Assembly: GCF_013911755.1 (NCBI RefSeq) | Contig: NZ_JACESP010000001.1 | Location: 1 to 64,000 of the forward strand | From: Sphingosinicella sp. | Lineage (GTDB): Bacteria; Pseudomonadota; Alphaproteobacteria; Sphingomonadales; Sphingomonadaceae | Direction: 5' to 3' | DNA length: 64,000 nt | Shown: positions 16,859 to 25,711 of the stretch, one piece after another | How the letters are laid out: every line of letters begins with the position of its first letter | Position numbering within the stretch: the first letter of the stretch is position 1 | Program-made: the position numbers and the translations under genes | Notes under the pieces: model-generated | Database searches by the model: none | Told to the model about the DNA's origin: nothing | What the model saw: only the letters and a program-made list of their open reading frames with translations

Positions 16859-16929
16859 GGGATATCTCCGGGGTCGGGCAGTACGCGAATCCAACGACAT
16901 CGCCTCCCCCGCCCGACCGGACAGGGAAG

Positions 16930-17043
16930 CGACGTCATTGGTCTCGCCCGAACGGTGGTCCCGTTCCCCTCGCACCATGGCCTCTCGACCAAGTATGTTG
17001 ACGCGAAGGCCCGCCTCGTCGGCGGCTGGCTACTCCCCAGATG
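16930..17043 (-). promoter_or_regulatory. yybP-ykoY manganese riboswitch
   Basis: The minus strand has the aptamer signatures in order: GGGGAGTAGCC (from about 17039), GTCAACATACT (from about 17001) and GGCGAGACCAATGAC (ending about 16933), with paired segments between. This class senses Mn2+ and usually switches on exporter genes such as MntP and UPF0016 proteins, which is what lies downstream. The 70 bases between aptamer and start codon are G-rich and probably form the expression platform. Confidence 0.88.
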
Positions 17044-17085
17044 ACGCAGTGGTGCTAGCCCGGTTTGCGCGCAGGTGCAAGCGGA

Positions 17086-17211
17086 TCAGCCACAAAGGCT
17101 CCAAAACCCCGCGAGCCAGAGCATGGCGCCCTCGCCCTGCCAGAGCGCCCAGCCGGCCGTGGCGGCGAGCGCGCCGACCGCGACCGCCAGCAGGTGCACA
17201 CGGCGGCTCAC
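17086..17211 (-). CDS. Small single-pass membrane protein
   Basis: The 41-residue ORF starts at GTG (17209-17211), overlapping the MFS stop as GTGA. It encodes two short hydrophobic stretches: LLAVAVGALAATAGWAL and AMLWLAGFW. It is not recognised as any family. Translational coupling with the transporter gene suggests a small accessory peptide, but it could also be a chance ORF. Confidence 0.45.
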   Translation of the reverse strand: MSRRVHLLAVAVGALAATAGWALWQGEGAMLWLAGFWSLCG

Positions 17212-18389
17212 GCGGGCTGCAATCGCGCGACCGGCACGGCGCGGATCGGTAGATGGAGAAGCGTGGCGATCACCGCGAGCGCGATCGATGCGCCCCAGGC
17301 CGCGTCGTAGTTGCCGGTGATGTCGTAAAGCACGCCCGCCATCCACGCGCCGAAGAAGCTGCCGACCTGATGACTGAGGAAGACGATGCCATAGAGCATC
17401 GAGAGGTAGCGCACGCCGAAGATCTGCCCGATGAGGCCGCTCGTCAGCGGCACCGTGCCGAGCCACAGGAAGCCCATGGCAGCGGCGAAAACCAGCGACG
17501 AGACCGTGGAGACCGGCAGCAGCAGGTAGACGACGATGACAAGGCCGCGCGCCGCATACAGTCCGCTCAGCAGCAGCTTCTTGGGCGCATGGTCGCCCCA
17601 CAGGCCGAAGATGTAGGAACCGAAGATGTTGAACAGGCCGACGAGCGCCAGCACCGTCGCGCCGATCGCGGCGCCGAGGCCCTTGTCGGCGAGGTAGGCG
17701 GGGAAATGGGTGGCGATGAACGCGATGTGGAAGCCGCAGACGAAGAAGCCCGCCGTCAGCAGCTGGAAGCTGCGGTTCGAAGCGGCCTCGGCGAGTGCGT
17801 TTCCGAGCGGCTGATCGCTCTGGGCCGGCTGTGGCTTTCCGGCGACGCCGAACGACAGTGCCACAGCGACGGCGACGAAACCGGCAAGGACCATGAGCGC
17901 GATCTGGTAGCCGAAGTTGCCGAGCAGCATCTGGCTGGCGGGTACGATGAGGAACTGGCCAAGCGATCCGCCTGCCGTGACAATCCCGAAAGCGAGCGAG
18001 CGCTGGGCTTCCGGCACGACGCGGCCGACCGCGCCCAGCACGACGACGAAGGTCGTCGCGGACTGCGCCATGCCGACGATCACGCCGAACGTGATGTGAA
18101 GGCCGAGCGCACTCGATGCCATCGCGGCGCCGATCAGGCCGAGGGCGTAGAGAATCGCGCCGAAGGCAACGACGCGCCCGGCGCCGTGGCGGTCGGCGAT
18201 CGCGCCGACGAACGGCTGCACGAGCCCGAACAGCAGGTTCTGGAGCGCAAGAGCCAGCCCGAATGTGCCGCGTCCGATATCGAGCGCGGCGCTCATGTCG
18301 GGAAGGAACAGCCCGAAGGTCTGGCGGACACCCATGGCGAGTGTGACGATCAGTGCGCCGCAGGCGATGACGACGGCGGGCCGCTTCAT
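17208..18389 (-). CDS. MFS transporter
   Basis: The protein of 393 residues has twelve predicted membrane helices and the MFS loop pattern in GAIADRHGAGRVV between helices 2 and 3, with an equivalent loop GLWGDHAPKKLLL in the second half. The QTFGLFLPDM start and the DITGNYDAAW block resemble oxalate/formate- or monocarboxylate-type MFS proteins, but the substrate is not determined. The start overlaps the MarR stop by four bases, so MarR probably controls it. Confidence 0.85.
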   Translation of the reverse strand: MKRPAVVIACGALIVTLAMGVRQTFGLFLPDMSAALDIGRGTFGLALALQNLLFGLVQPFVGAIADRHGAGRVVAFGAILYALGLIGAAMASSALGLHITFGVIVGMAQSATTFVVVLGAVGRVVPEAQRSLAFGIVTAGGSLGQFLIVPASQMLLGNFGYQIALMVLAGFVAVAVALSFGVAGKPQPAQSDQPLGNALAEAASNRSFQLLTAGFFVCGFHIAFIATHFPAYLADKGLGAAIGATVLALVGLFNIFGSYIFGLWGDHAPKKLLLSGLYAARGLVIVVYLLLPVSTVSSLVFAAAMGFLWLGTVPLTSGLIGQIFGVRYLSMLYGIVFLSHQVGSFFGAWMAGVLYDITGNYDAAWGASIALAVIATLLHLPIRAVPVARLQPA

Positions 18390-18793
18390 GCGTGCGCCGC
18401 CGATTCAATGCGGTCGAGAAGCGCGAACAGCGCAGCGGTATCAACCTCGCGTGCCATTTCGGCCTGCGCGCTTTCCCAGAGCGGAGACGCCCGATCGATC
18501 GCTGCGCGGCCTGCGTCCGTCAGGGAGACCATGCGTTGGCGCTTGTCAGTGCCGGCGCAGGATCGCACCAGCCCTTCGCGTTCGAGCGCGCCCACGGTGC
18601 GGTTCAGCGTTGTCCGGTCATGGCCCGTGGCGGCGCCGAACGCGGTGAGCGAGCAGGTGCCCGTGCGGGCCAGCGTGCGGAGCAGCGCGAACTGCGGTGT
18701 GGTGAGGCCGGCGGGTTCGAGCGCGGCGTCGTAGAGGGTGTTCGCGGCGCGCGCGGCGCGGCGCAGACGGGTGCAGACACAGGGGGATGACAT
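18386..18793 (-). CDS. MarR family transcription regulator
   Basis: The protein of 135 residues has a winged HTH: TPQFALLRTLARTG, SLTAFGAATGHDRTTLNRTV, LEREGLVRS, and a wing DKRQRMVSLTDAG. It probably represses itself and the overlapping MFS transporter gene in response to a small molecule. The ATG ending at 18793 is preferred over codons up to 18817, because those lie inside a perfect palindrome. No ribosome site precedes it, so the message may be leaderless. Confidence 0.85.
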   Translation of the reverse strand: MSSPCVCTRLRRAARAANTLYDAALEPAGLTTPQFALLRTLARTGTCSLTAFGAATGHDRTTLNRTVGALEREGLVRSCAGTDKRQRMVSLTDAGRAAIDRASPLWESAQAEMAREVDTAALFALLDRIESAAHA

Positions 18794-18794
18794 A

Positions 18795-18814
18795 ATGCGT
18801 GCATATGCACGCAT
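18795..18814. promoter_or_regulatory. 20-bp perfect palindrome, likely MarR operator
   Basis: ATGCGTGCAT and its exact complement meet at 18804/18805, one base before the chosen marR start. TTGATC and CATATG, 17 bases apart on the minus strand, would place the -10 box within it, so binding would block transcription. Confidence 0.65.
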
Positions 18815-18836
18815 CACCCGTGCCGATCAACCCGCT

Positions 18837-19766
18837 TTATTTGGCGCCGGGCCCCATCGGCGTGCGGTACAGCAGCGTTACGCTGATGCGCCGGTTGCGC
18901 GGATCGTAGGGGTTCGCCTTGTTGAAGGGCTCGCGGTCGGCGACGCCCTCGAGGCGCGAGAAGCGCGTCGGATCGACGCCGGCGGAGGCGAGCGCCGCGC
19001 GTGTGGCTTCGGCGCGCTGCGCGGAGAGCACCCAGTTGTTCATGCCGCCGGCCGGCGCGCCGAGCGAGCCGCCGGCATAAGGCAGGCTGTCGGTGTGGCC
19101 GCGCATGGCGATCGGGTTTGGCATCGTCTGAACGGCGGTGGCGACGGCGCGCACGAGATCCTGCGCCTGCGGTGAAAGCCGGTTGGTGCCGAGCGAGAAC
19201 ATCGCGAAATCGGCTTCATCGAGAATGTCGATGCGCAGCCCTTCCTCTGTCACCGACAACCGTAGCTGGTCACGCAGCTGCGCCAAGTTCTTGTCGCTTG
19301 CCATGCGCTTTTCGAGCGCTTCTGCGGCGGCTTCGAAGCGCTTTACGTCTTCGCGCTGCAGCTGGTCGGCTGCCGCACGTTCCTCTGGCGTTGGCGGCGT
19401 CACGCGCGAAAAGCTGGTGACGGGCATCAACCGCTGCGTGCCCTTCGGCACGGCGTGGGGCGCGTTTCCATCGGGGGCCAGCATGGCGCGGCCGCCCATC
19501 ACGCCGTTCGATCCGCCCGCCTTGGTGTGCTGGACGAGCGTCGGAGAGAAATAATCGGCGATGCCCTTGCGCTGGTCCTCGTTGGTCGCGCCGACGATCC
19601 ACAGGAGCAGGAAGAACGCCATCATTGCAGTCACGAAGTCGGCATAGGCGACTTTCCACGCGCCGCCGTGGTGGCCACCGTGCGCTTCGATGGTGATCTT
19701 CTTGATGATGATCGGCGGCGGGACTTCCGCTTCGGCGACGAGCGGCTTGATCGGTTCGGCACTCAT
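18837..19766 (-). CDS. motB: Flagellar stator protein MotB
   Basis: The protein of 309 residues has a single N-terminal membrane helix with the proton-carrying Asp in KVAYADFVTAMMAFFLLLW (about residues 38-56). A linker follows, then an OmpA-like peptidoglycan-binding domain with RGHTDS, VLSAQRAEATR and NRRISVTLL. It pairs with MotA to form the proton-driven stator anchored to the wall. Its start overlaps the motA stop by four bases. A Lys/His-rich cytoplasmic N-terminus (KKITIEAHGGHHGG) is typical. Confidence 0.95.
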   Translation of the reverse strand: MSAEPIKPLVAEAEVPPPIIIKKITIEAHGGHHGGAWKVAYADFVTAMMAFFLLLWIVGATNEDQRKGIADYFSPTLVQHTKAGGSNGVMGGRAMLAPDGNAPHAVPKGTQRLMPVTSFSRVTPPTPEERAAADQLQREDVKRFEAAAEALEKRMASDKNLAQLRDQLRLSVTEEGLRIDILDEADFAMFSLGTNRLSPQAQDLVRAVATAVQTMPNPIAMRGHTDSLPYAGGSLGAPAGGMNNWVLSAQRAEATRAALASAGVDPTRFSRLEGVADREPFNKANPYDPRNRRISVTLLYRTPMGPGAK

Positions 19767-20626
19767 CGGCCGCGCAGCCCGTCAAACACCTCGGCGAAGC
19801 CGGGTTGGTTCTTGCTGCTGATGCTGGTGCGCGCGGCCTCGATGACCATGGCGGGCGCATTGCCGTGCAGCGAGGAGATGATGATCGCCTTGGCGACGTG
19901 ATAGATTTCGCCGTCTTCCTCGAGGATCTGTTCCAGCCGGTTCGCCATCGGCGAGACGATGCCGTAGGCGAGCAGCACGCCGAGGAAGGTGCCGACAAGC
20001 GCGGAGCCGATCATGCCGCCAAGCACGGCGGGTGGCTGATCGATCGAACCCATGGTCTTCACGACGCCGAGCACGGCGGCGACGATGCCGAGTGCGGGGA
20101 GGGCGTCACCGGTGGATTGCAGCACCTTCACCGGCTTCATCGCGGTGTGGTGGTGCGTTTTCATCGCGTTGTCCATGATCTCCTCGACGGCGTGCACGTT
20201 GAGCGTGCCCGAGGAGACGACGACGAGGCGGATGGCGTCCGCCATGAAATCGATGAGGAAGTGGTCCTTGAGCAGCTTGGGATATTCCTGAAAGATGCTG
20301 CTCGATTTCGGGTCTTCGATGTGGGCTTCCATGGCGACCGGGCCATCGGTCTTCATGGTCTTCATCAGCTTTGAGGCGAGGAAGATCGCGTCGAGATAAT
20401 CCTTCCTGTTGTAGGTCGGACCCTTGAAGATCTTGCCGATGCCGCCGCCGACCTGCTTCAGGATGGCGAAGCTGTTGCCGAGCAGCAGCGAGCCCGCCGC
20501 CGCGCCGCCGATGATGAGCATCTCGTGCGGAATCGCGTGCATGACCGGCTCGAGATTGCCGCCGGTGATTGCAAATCCACCGAAGACCATCGCGAAAAGG
20601 ACGACAAGGCCGATCGCAGCGAACAT
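19763..20626 (-). CDS. motA: Flagellar stator protein MotA
   Basis: The protein of 287 residues has four membrane helices: two near the start, two in the region from VLQSTGDALPALGIVAAVLG to GVLLAYGIVSPMA. The large cytoplasmic loop interacts with FliG, and a conserved Pro-rich segment is present. With MotB it forms the proton channel. It is preceded by a sigma-28 promoter and not fused to the flgL transcript by overlap, so motAB is a late-class operon placed downstream of the hook genes. Confidence 0.95.
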   Translation of the reverse strand: MFAAIGLVVLFAMVFGGFAITGGNLEPVMHAIPHEMLIIGGAAAGSLLLGNSFAILKQVGGGIGKIFKGPTYNRKDYLDAIFLASKLMKTMKTDGPVAMEAHIEDPKSSSIFQEYPKLLKDHFLIDFMADAIRLVVVSSGTLNVHAVEEIMDNAMKTHHHTAMKPVKVLQSTGDALPALGIVAAVLGVVKTMGSIDQPPAVLGGMIGSALVGTFLGVLLAYGIVSPMANRLEQILEEDGEIYHVAKAIIISSLHGNAPAMVIEAARTSISSKNQPGFAEVFDGLRGR

Positions 20627-20690
20627 CTAACGCACAACTCCATTGCCTGGCGGCATCACCGGGCCTCGCGATGCCGTCCACCCATTTTGC

Positions 20691-20717
20691 TTAACGACCT
20701 CAGGTGCCGGCCATTTA
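20691..20717 (-). promoter_or_regulatory. Sigma-28 promoter of motAB
   Basis: TAAA (20714-20717), a 15-base spacer and GTCGTTAA (20691-20698) on the minus strand. The -10 box matches the variant GTCGTGAA before fliC and fliD. The predicted leader is about 58 bases. Confidence 0.75.
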
Positions 20718-20777
20718 GGCATCCAAAGGTTGAGAAAGGCTTCCCCCTACTCAGATTTGTTGCGACGCAACACAGCG

Positions 20778-21698
20778 TTACAAGTAGCTGAAGAGTGACA
20801 ATTTCTTGATCTGCGCGAAGCTCTGTTGCGACGCATCGAGCAATGTCATCGCGCTTTTCAGCTGGACGATGGCGGCTGCGACGTCGAGGCTTTCGAGATT
20901 GCTCTTCGCTGTCGTCATCGTGGTCTCCAGCGCCTTCAGGCGGCCGGTTTCCGTGTCCACCTGCGCCATGCGCGAGCCGAAGGTCGCACGCTGGTCGGCG
21001 AGGCGGTCGATGCCTGCCGTCGTGTCGCGTAGCGCCTTCTCCATGCCTGCCGTGAAGGTTGCGGCATCGGCGCCGGGGGCGTCGAGCAGCGCCTTGAATT
21101 CACTGAGCGAAGCGAGGATCGTCTGGCGTCCGCCGCTCGTTTCGATCGAAAGCATCGAGAGGCCGTTCGCGCCTGTCGAGACAGCCACGTCGGTGCTGAT
21201 CGGCACTTTCGGCGCCTCGCCGCTGCCCTGCCACACGATCGCGCCGGTCGCATCGCGCGCGAAGGGCGCCGTGCCGACGGATGCGCCTGAAAACAGATAA
21301 TTGTCCGCGGCATCACGGCTGTTCGAAAGCGACAGCATCTGGTCGATGATCTGCCCGAGTTCGGTGCTGATCACCTTCCGGTCGGCGTCGGTCAGCGTGC
21401 CGTTCGCGGCCTGTACGGCGAGTTCCTTCGCGCGCACCATCTGGTTCGACATGGCGTCCACGGCGCTGTCGGCAAACGAAAGCTGTGTGGTGATCGCATC
21501 CATGTTGCGGATGAACTGCTGGTTGTTGTCGATGCTGCGCTGCAGGTCCGCGACGCGGCTCGACCCCAGCGGATCGTCCGACGGATCGAGGATGCGCTTG
21601 CCCGACGCGATCTGCGCCTCGAGCTGCGCGAGTGTCGATTGCAGCGAGCCCATGCGGCTCACCTGCGATTGGAAGGACTGGAAGGTGCCGACGCGCAT
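20778..21698 (-). CDS. flgL: Hook-filament junction protein FlgL (HAP3)
   Basis: The protein of 306 residues has flagellin-like ends: MRVGTFQSF, ASGKRILDPSDDPLGSSRVADL, and a C-terminal helix LESLDVAAAIVQLKSAM. It also has NYLFSGASVG, a hallmark of FlgL. It joins the FlgK layer to the filament and is exported by the flagellar type III system. It is the last gene of the flgB-flgL cluster, with a gap of 21 bases after flgK. Confidence 0.95.
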   Translation of the reverse strand: MRVGTFQSFQSQVSRMGSLQSTLAQLEAQIASGKRILDPSDDPLGSSRVADLQRSIDNNQQFIRNMDAITTQLSFADSAVDAMSNQMVRAKELAVQAANGTLTDADRKVISTELGQIIDQMLSLSNSRDAADNYLFSGASVGTAPFARDATGAIVWQGSGEAPKVPISTDVAVSTGANGLSMLSIETSGGRQTILASLSEFKALLDAPGADAATFTAGMEKALRDTTAGIDRLADQRATFGSRMAQVDTETGRLKALETTMTTAKSNLESLDVAAAIVQLKSAMTLLDASQQSFAQIKKLSLFSYL

Positions 21699-21719
21699 GT
21701 TGCGGTTCCTCGGGGAAGC

Positions 21720-23609
21720 TTAGCGAATGTCTATGATGGTCTGGAAGATCTCCCGGGCGGCCGCGATGATCTTCGCAGAGGCCTGATAGGCCTGCTGGAA
21801 ACGAATGAGATCGGCAGCTTCCTCGTCGAGATTGACCGCGGAGGCCGCGTCGCGCGCTTCCAGCGCCTTGTCGCGCACGGCGAGCGTTGCCGACGCCAGC
21901 GCTTTCGTATCGTTGAGGTTCGTCGCAACCCGCGTCACCTCGCGCGCGAAGCGGCCCTCGAAGCCGGGATTGCCAAGCCGCGTGTCGACCATGCGCAGCA
22001 TGTTGGCGTTGTCGGCCATGCCCGCCGCCGTCGGCGCGACGACGAAGCTGTCACCTTCCGCAATCGTGCCTGAAAGCTGCACGTCGAAGCCGTTCACCGG
22101 AATCCACGCGCCCGGCACATAGGCTCCGCTCGCGAGCACTGTGGGCGGAACGCCGGTGTCGGCGGTGTCGATGATTTCGTATGTGCTGCCGGCACCCATG
22201 CGAACCGTGAAGCTCGTCGGCACAGGCGCGGGGATCGTTGCGGAGGCGGGGTTGCTGCGCACCGAAACCGTGCCCGTGCCTTGGTTCGCCGCAGAAATAT
22301 TAGCCGCCCACGGCGCTGCCGCTGCAACGTCTGCGCCATCCTCGATGAGAACGCGCATACCCGCAGCACCCGAAACGCCCTCGATCTGGAACCAGTCGCC
22401 GCCTTTTGGCGCGCCACCCAGTTCGAGATGGATGCCATCGAGATCGAGCGTGCCGCTGCCGGTTATGGAAGCGCTGCCATCGGCGCGCGAGAGCGTCCAC
22501 TGGCTGGTGCCGCCATCGTACCAGAGCTCGTAGCCCCCGGCGAAGACAAGCGTCTCGTCGGTCACCTGCATGTCGAGCGTCGCCTGACCGGTGTTGGTCC
22601 GCGACGGTGTCGCCACCAGCGAACTTGCCGCGAACAGATCGCCGCCGGCGATGCCGTTCAGATCGACGCCCTGGCCGTGCGCGGCATTGACGCTGGTGAT
22701 GAACTGCTGGGCAAGCGTATCGATCGCCGCCGCGCTGTTGCTGTTCTGCGTGTAGGCATCGGAAAGGCCGGCGAGCACGCCGCTGCCGGGCACCGGAATC
22801 GTGCCGCTGTTGCCGAACGGATCGAGCGTCAGCCGAATCTTGCCGTTCGCTTCGGTGGCGCCGAGGAGCTTTGCGCCCATCTGATCGAGCAGCATCGGGC
22901 CGGTCGAATTGTCGAGGCGCACATCGACCGTGCCGTCGCCGCGTGTGGTGACATCGATCTTGGTGAGCGACGCCAGCTCGTTCAGCAGGCGGTCGCGCTC
23001 GTCTTCAAGGCTCGCGGAAGCCGAGGTGCCGTCCGCTGTGCGGCGGATGGTGCCGTTCAGCGTTGAAAGCGCGCTGGTGAGATCGTTGATGCGATCGACG
23101 GTCTGGTCGACATCCTGCTTGATGCCCGTGCGCGTCGCATCGAACGATTGCGCGAGGCTGCGGAACTGCGCGGCGACCTCGCCGGCGGCTGACAGGAAGG
23201 CATCGCGCGCGGAAAGTGAGGTCGGATCGGATGCGACGTCCTGCGCGGTGTTGTAGAAGGACGTCAGCCTGCCGGAGAGGCCCTGCGAACCGGTGTTGAG
23301 GAACGATTCGATCTCGCTCAGCCAGTATTGCCGCGTCTGGGCGCGGGTATAATCGCCCGAGGCGGTGCGCGCATCGCTGGTGAGGAAGGCATCATAGGCG
23401 CGGGCAATGCCGCTGACGTTGACGCCGCTTCCCGCCGCGGTCTGGCGGGTCAGCGGGAAACCGCCGCCGGCAGAAGGATTCTCCGCGACCACGGCGGTGC
23501 GCCGCGCATAGCCGGGCACGTTCGCGTTGGCGATGTTCTCGCCGACGATGTCGAGCGCGGTCTGGTAGGCGCGGACGCCCGACGCGCCGAGGCCGAGGAG
23601 GTCGCTCAT
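21720..23609 (-). CDS. flgK: Hook-associated protein FlgK (HAP1)
   Basis: The protein of 629 residues begins with the rod/hook motif ALDIVGENIANANVPGYARR and ends with LIRFQQAYQASAKIIAAARE and IFQTIIDIR, the D0 helices of FlgK. The central 400 residues are variable. It caps the hook and seats FlgL. The start overlaps the flgJ stop by four bases. Length is within the wide range of the family. Confidence 0.95.
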   Translation of the reverse strand: MSDLLGLGASGVRAYQTALDIVGENIANANVPGYARRTAVVAENPSAGGGFPLTRQTAAGSGVNVSGIARAYDAFLTSDARTASGDYTRAQTRQYWLSEIESFLNTGSQGLSGRLTSFYNTAQDVASDPTSLSARDAFLSAAGEVAAQFRSLAQSFDATRTGIKQDVDQTVDRINDLTSALSTLNGTIRRTADGTSASASLEDERDRLLNELASLTKIDVTTRGDGTVDVRLDNSTGPMLLDQMGAKLLGATEANGKIRLTLDPFGNSGTIPVPGSGVLAGLSDAYTQNSNSAAAIDTLAQQFITSVNAAHGQGVDLNGIAGGDLFAASSLVATPSRTNTGQATLDMQVTDETLVFAGGYELWYDGGTSQWTLSRADGSASITGSGTLDLDGIHLELGGAPKGGDWFQIEGVSGAAGMRVLIEDGADVAAAAPWAANISAANQGTGTVSVRSNPASATIPAPVPTSFTVRMGAGSTYEIIDTADTGVPPTVLASGAYVPGAWIPVNGFDVQLSGTIAEGDSFVVAPTAAGMADNANMLRMVDTRLGNPGFEGRFAREVTRVATNLNDTKALASATLAVRDKALEARDAASAVNLDEEAADLIRFQQAYQASAKIIAAAREIFQTIIDIR

Positions 23610-23932
23610 TTCGCTTCGCCTTCGTTGGTCGCGGGGGCTGCGGTTTCCCGGCCGCGCGCGAGGAAAGTCTTCAACGCCTCGGCGATACCGAGCGGGTTGT
23701 GCTTCGCGAGGCTACCCGCAAGCTCGCGATCCTGCATTTCGCGGAACGTCTTCAGGCCCTCGCTTTGGAAGAGGCCGCCGTCGGGCACGGCCTGCCGCGC
23801 CTGCTTCAGCATCAGGTTGACGAACACGGCCTCGAACTGCTGTGCGGCCTTGTCGAGGTTCGCATCGGTGTTCTTGCGGCTGCTGTCGACGGCCGCGGTT
23901 CCGCCGTTCTGAAGGCCGTTTATCGTCGTCAT
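23606..23932 (-). CDS. flgJ: Rod-binding protein FlgJ, N-terminal domain only
   Basis: The 108-residue protein covers only the rod-capping half of Flg[33 protein letters not shown]. The C-terminal muramidase domain present in enterobacterial FlgJ is absent. A separate transglycosylase gene at 33283-34083 probably does the wall cutting. It overlaps both flgI and flgK by four bases. Confidence 0.9.
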   Translation of the reverse strand: MTTINGLQNGGTAAVDSSRKNTDANLDKAAQQFEAVFVNLMLKQARQAVPDGGLFQSEGLKTFREMQDRELAGSLAKHNPLGIAEALKTFLARGRETAAPATNEGEAK

Positions 23933-25029
23933 ATCACGATCAGCTCCGCCTTGAGCGCGCCCGCCTGCTTCAAGGCCTCGAGGATGGCGACGAGGTCCGA
24001 CGGAGTCGCGCCGAGTGCGTTCACCGATTTCACGATGTCGTCGAGCGCAACGCCCGGATCGAACAGGAACATGTGTGCGCCGCCCTGCTCGACCTCGATG
24101 CCGCTGTCGGGCGTCACGGTCGTCTGCCCGCGCGAGAGGGGGCCGGGCTGGCTGACCTGCGGGTTTTCCGTCACCTTCACCACCATGCTGCCGTGGCTGA
24201 CGGCGGCGGGTGAGACGCGGACGTTCGCGCCGATCACGACGGTGCCGGTGCGCGAGTTGACGACGACGCGCGCGGCGGGTGCCGCGGGCTGCACTTCGAT
24301 GTTCTCGATGATCGACACGAGACTGATGCGCTGATCCGCCTGCATCGGGGCGGTGACTTCGATGGAAACCGCGTCGAGGGGCGAGGCGGTGCCGCCGCCG
24401 AGCGTCTTGTTGATCGCGTCGGCGACACGCTGCGTCGTCGTGAAGTCCGCTTCGCGGAGGTTGAGCACCAGGCTGGGCGAGGTCGCGAACGGCGTGTCGA
24501 CCATGCGTTCGACCGAGGCGCCCTGCGGAATGCGGCCGGTGGAGGGGACGTTGACAGTCACCTTCGATCCGTCCTGTCCCTCGACGCCGAGGCCGCCGAC
24601 GGCAAGGCTGCCCTGCGACATCGCATAGACCTCGCCGTCCGCACCGACGAGCGGCGTCAGCAGCAGGTTGCCGCCGCGAAGCGACTTCGCTTTGCCGATC
24701 GCCGACACGGTGACGTCGATCTTCTGGCCGGGCTTCGCGAAGGGCGGCAGGTCCGCCGTGACCATCACGGCGGCGGCGTTCTTGAGGCTCGCCTTCACCC
24801 CCGGCGGGATGACGACGCCGAAGCGCGCGATGGCGCTCCTCATGCTCTGGATCGTGTATTCGAGATTGTCGTCGCCGGTGCCGTTGAGGCCCACGACAAT
24901 GCCGTAGCCGACGAGCTGGTTCGACCGGATGCCGGCGAAATCGCCAAGATCCTTGACGCGCTCCGCCGCCGCCGGCGCGGCAAACCCGCAGGCGAGGACG
25001 AGAGCGATGAGGAAGCGGCGAATGCGCAT
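23929..25029 (-). CDS. flgI: P-ring protein FlgI
   Basis: The protein of 366 residues has a Sec signal peptide ([15 protein letters not shown]) followed directly by [20 protein letters not shown] and GLNGTGDD, and ends with [20 protein letters not shown]. This is full-length FlgI, assembled in the periplasm around the rod with help from FlgA. The ATG ending at 25029 gives the correct signal peptide. The open frame to 25161 lies in flgH. Confidence 0.96.
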   Translation of the reverse strand: MRIRRFLIALVLACGFAAPAAAERVKDLGDFAGIRSNQLVGYGIVVGLNGTGDDNLEYTIQSMRSAIARFGVVIPPGVKASLKNAAAVMVTADLPPFAKPGQKIDVTVSAIGKAKSLRGGNLLLTPLVGADGEVYAMSQGSLAVGGLGVEGQDGSKVTVNVPSTGRIPQGASVERMVDTPFATSPSLVLNLREADFTTTQRVADAINKTLGGGTASPLDAVSIEVTAPMQADQRISLVSIIENIEVQPAAPAARVVVNSRTGTVVIGANVRVSPAAVSHGSMVVKVTENPQVSQPGPLSRGQTTVTPDSGIEVEQGGAHMFLFDPGVALDDIVKSVNALGATPSDLVAILEALKQAGALKAELIVI

Positions 25030-25045
25030 GGCGAGTCCTTTGGAC

Positions 25046-25711
25046 CTAGAAGGGTGTAATTGCGGTGAAGAAGCGCTGCAGCCAGCCCATGCGGGTCTGC
25101 TGTGCCAGTTCGCCGGTGCCGGAGTAGGCGATGCGGGCGTCGGCGACGCGCGTGGAGGCAACGCGGTTCTCCGGCGTCACGTCCTGCGGGCGCACGATGC
25201 CGGAGATCTGCAGATACTCCTCGCCGCGATTGAGCTTGATGAGCTTCTGGCCGCGCACCAGCATGGTGCCGTTGGTATAGACCTGCGCCACCGTGACGGT
25301 CATCTCGCCGGTCAGCTGGTTCGACTGCGCGGCGGAGCCTTGCCCCCCAAAAGTCTGGCCGCTGCCTCCCGAAAGCAGCCCGTCCGGCACCCACGAGAAG
25401 GGTTTCGCGTCGGGCAGCGTGAGCGACATGCTGCTGTTGCGCGAGCTTGCGCTCGAGACCGACTTCGCCGCTTGCGTCTTTTCGACGAGCACGATGGTCA
25501 GTACGTCGCCGACGCGGCGCGCACGATTGTCCTCGACGAGGCTCGCGAAGCGACCGGCCTGGTAGATGGCGCCCGTCGCCTGCACAGGCGGCGTCGGTGC
25601 AGGCGCGTGCGACGGCGCGAACTCCGCCATCGGCCGCTCGTACGGCGCCGCGCACGCGGCGGTTGCCGCGAGCAGCGCGAGCGCGGCGAGTTTACAGGTT
25701 CTGCGTGACAT
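25046..25711 (-). CDS. flgH: L-ring lipoprotein FlgH
   Basis: The protein of 221 residues has a lipoprotein signal peptide with the acylated Cys near residue 20 (LLAATAAC). Conserved blocks follow: [46 protein letters not shown] and IVRPQDV. It forms the outer membrane ring. The start lies 20 bases inside the 3' end of flgG, so the two are translationally linked. Confidence 0.95.
   Translation of the reverse strand: MSRRTCKLAALALLAATAACAAPYERPMAEFAPSHAPAPTPPVQATGAIYQAGRFASLVEDNRARRVGDVLTIVLVEKTQAAKSVSSASSRNSSMSLTLPDAKPFSWVPDGLLSGGSGQTFGGQGSAAQSNQLTGEMTVTVAQVYTNGTMLVRGQKLIKLNRGEEYLQISGIVRPQDVTPENRVASTRVADARIAYSGTGELAQQTRMGWLQRFFTAITPF

Noticed and set aside
24433-24445. GTCGTGAA inside flgI
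   Set aside because: No TAAA at the right distance and it points against the gene; chance match.
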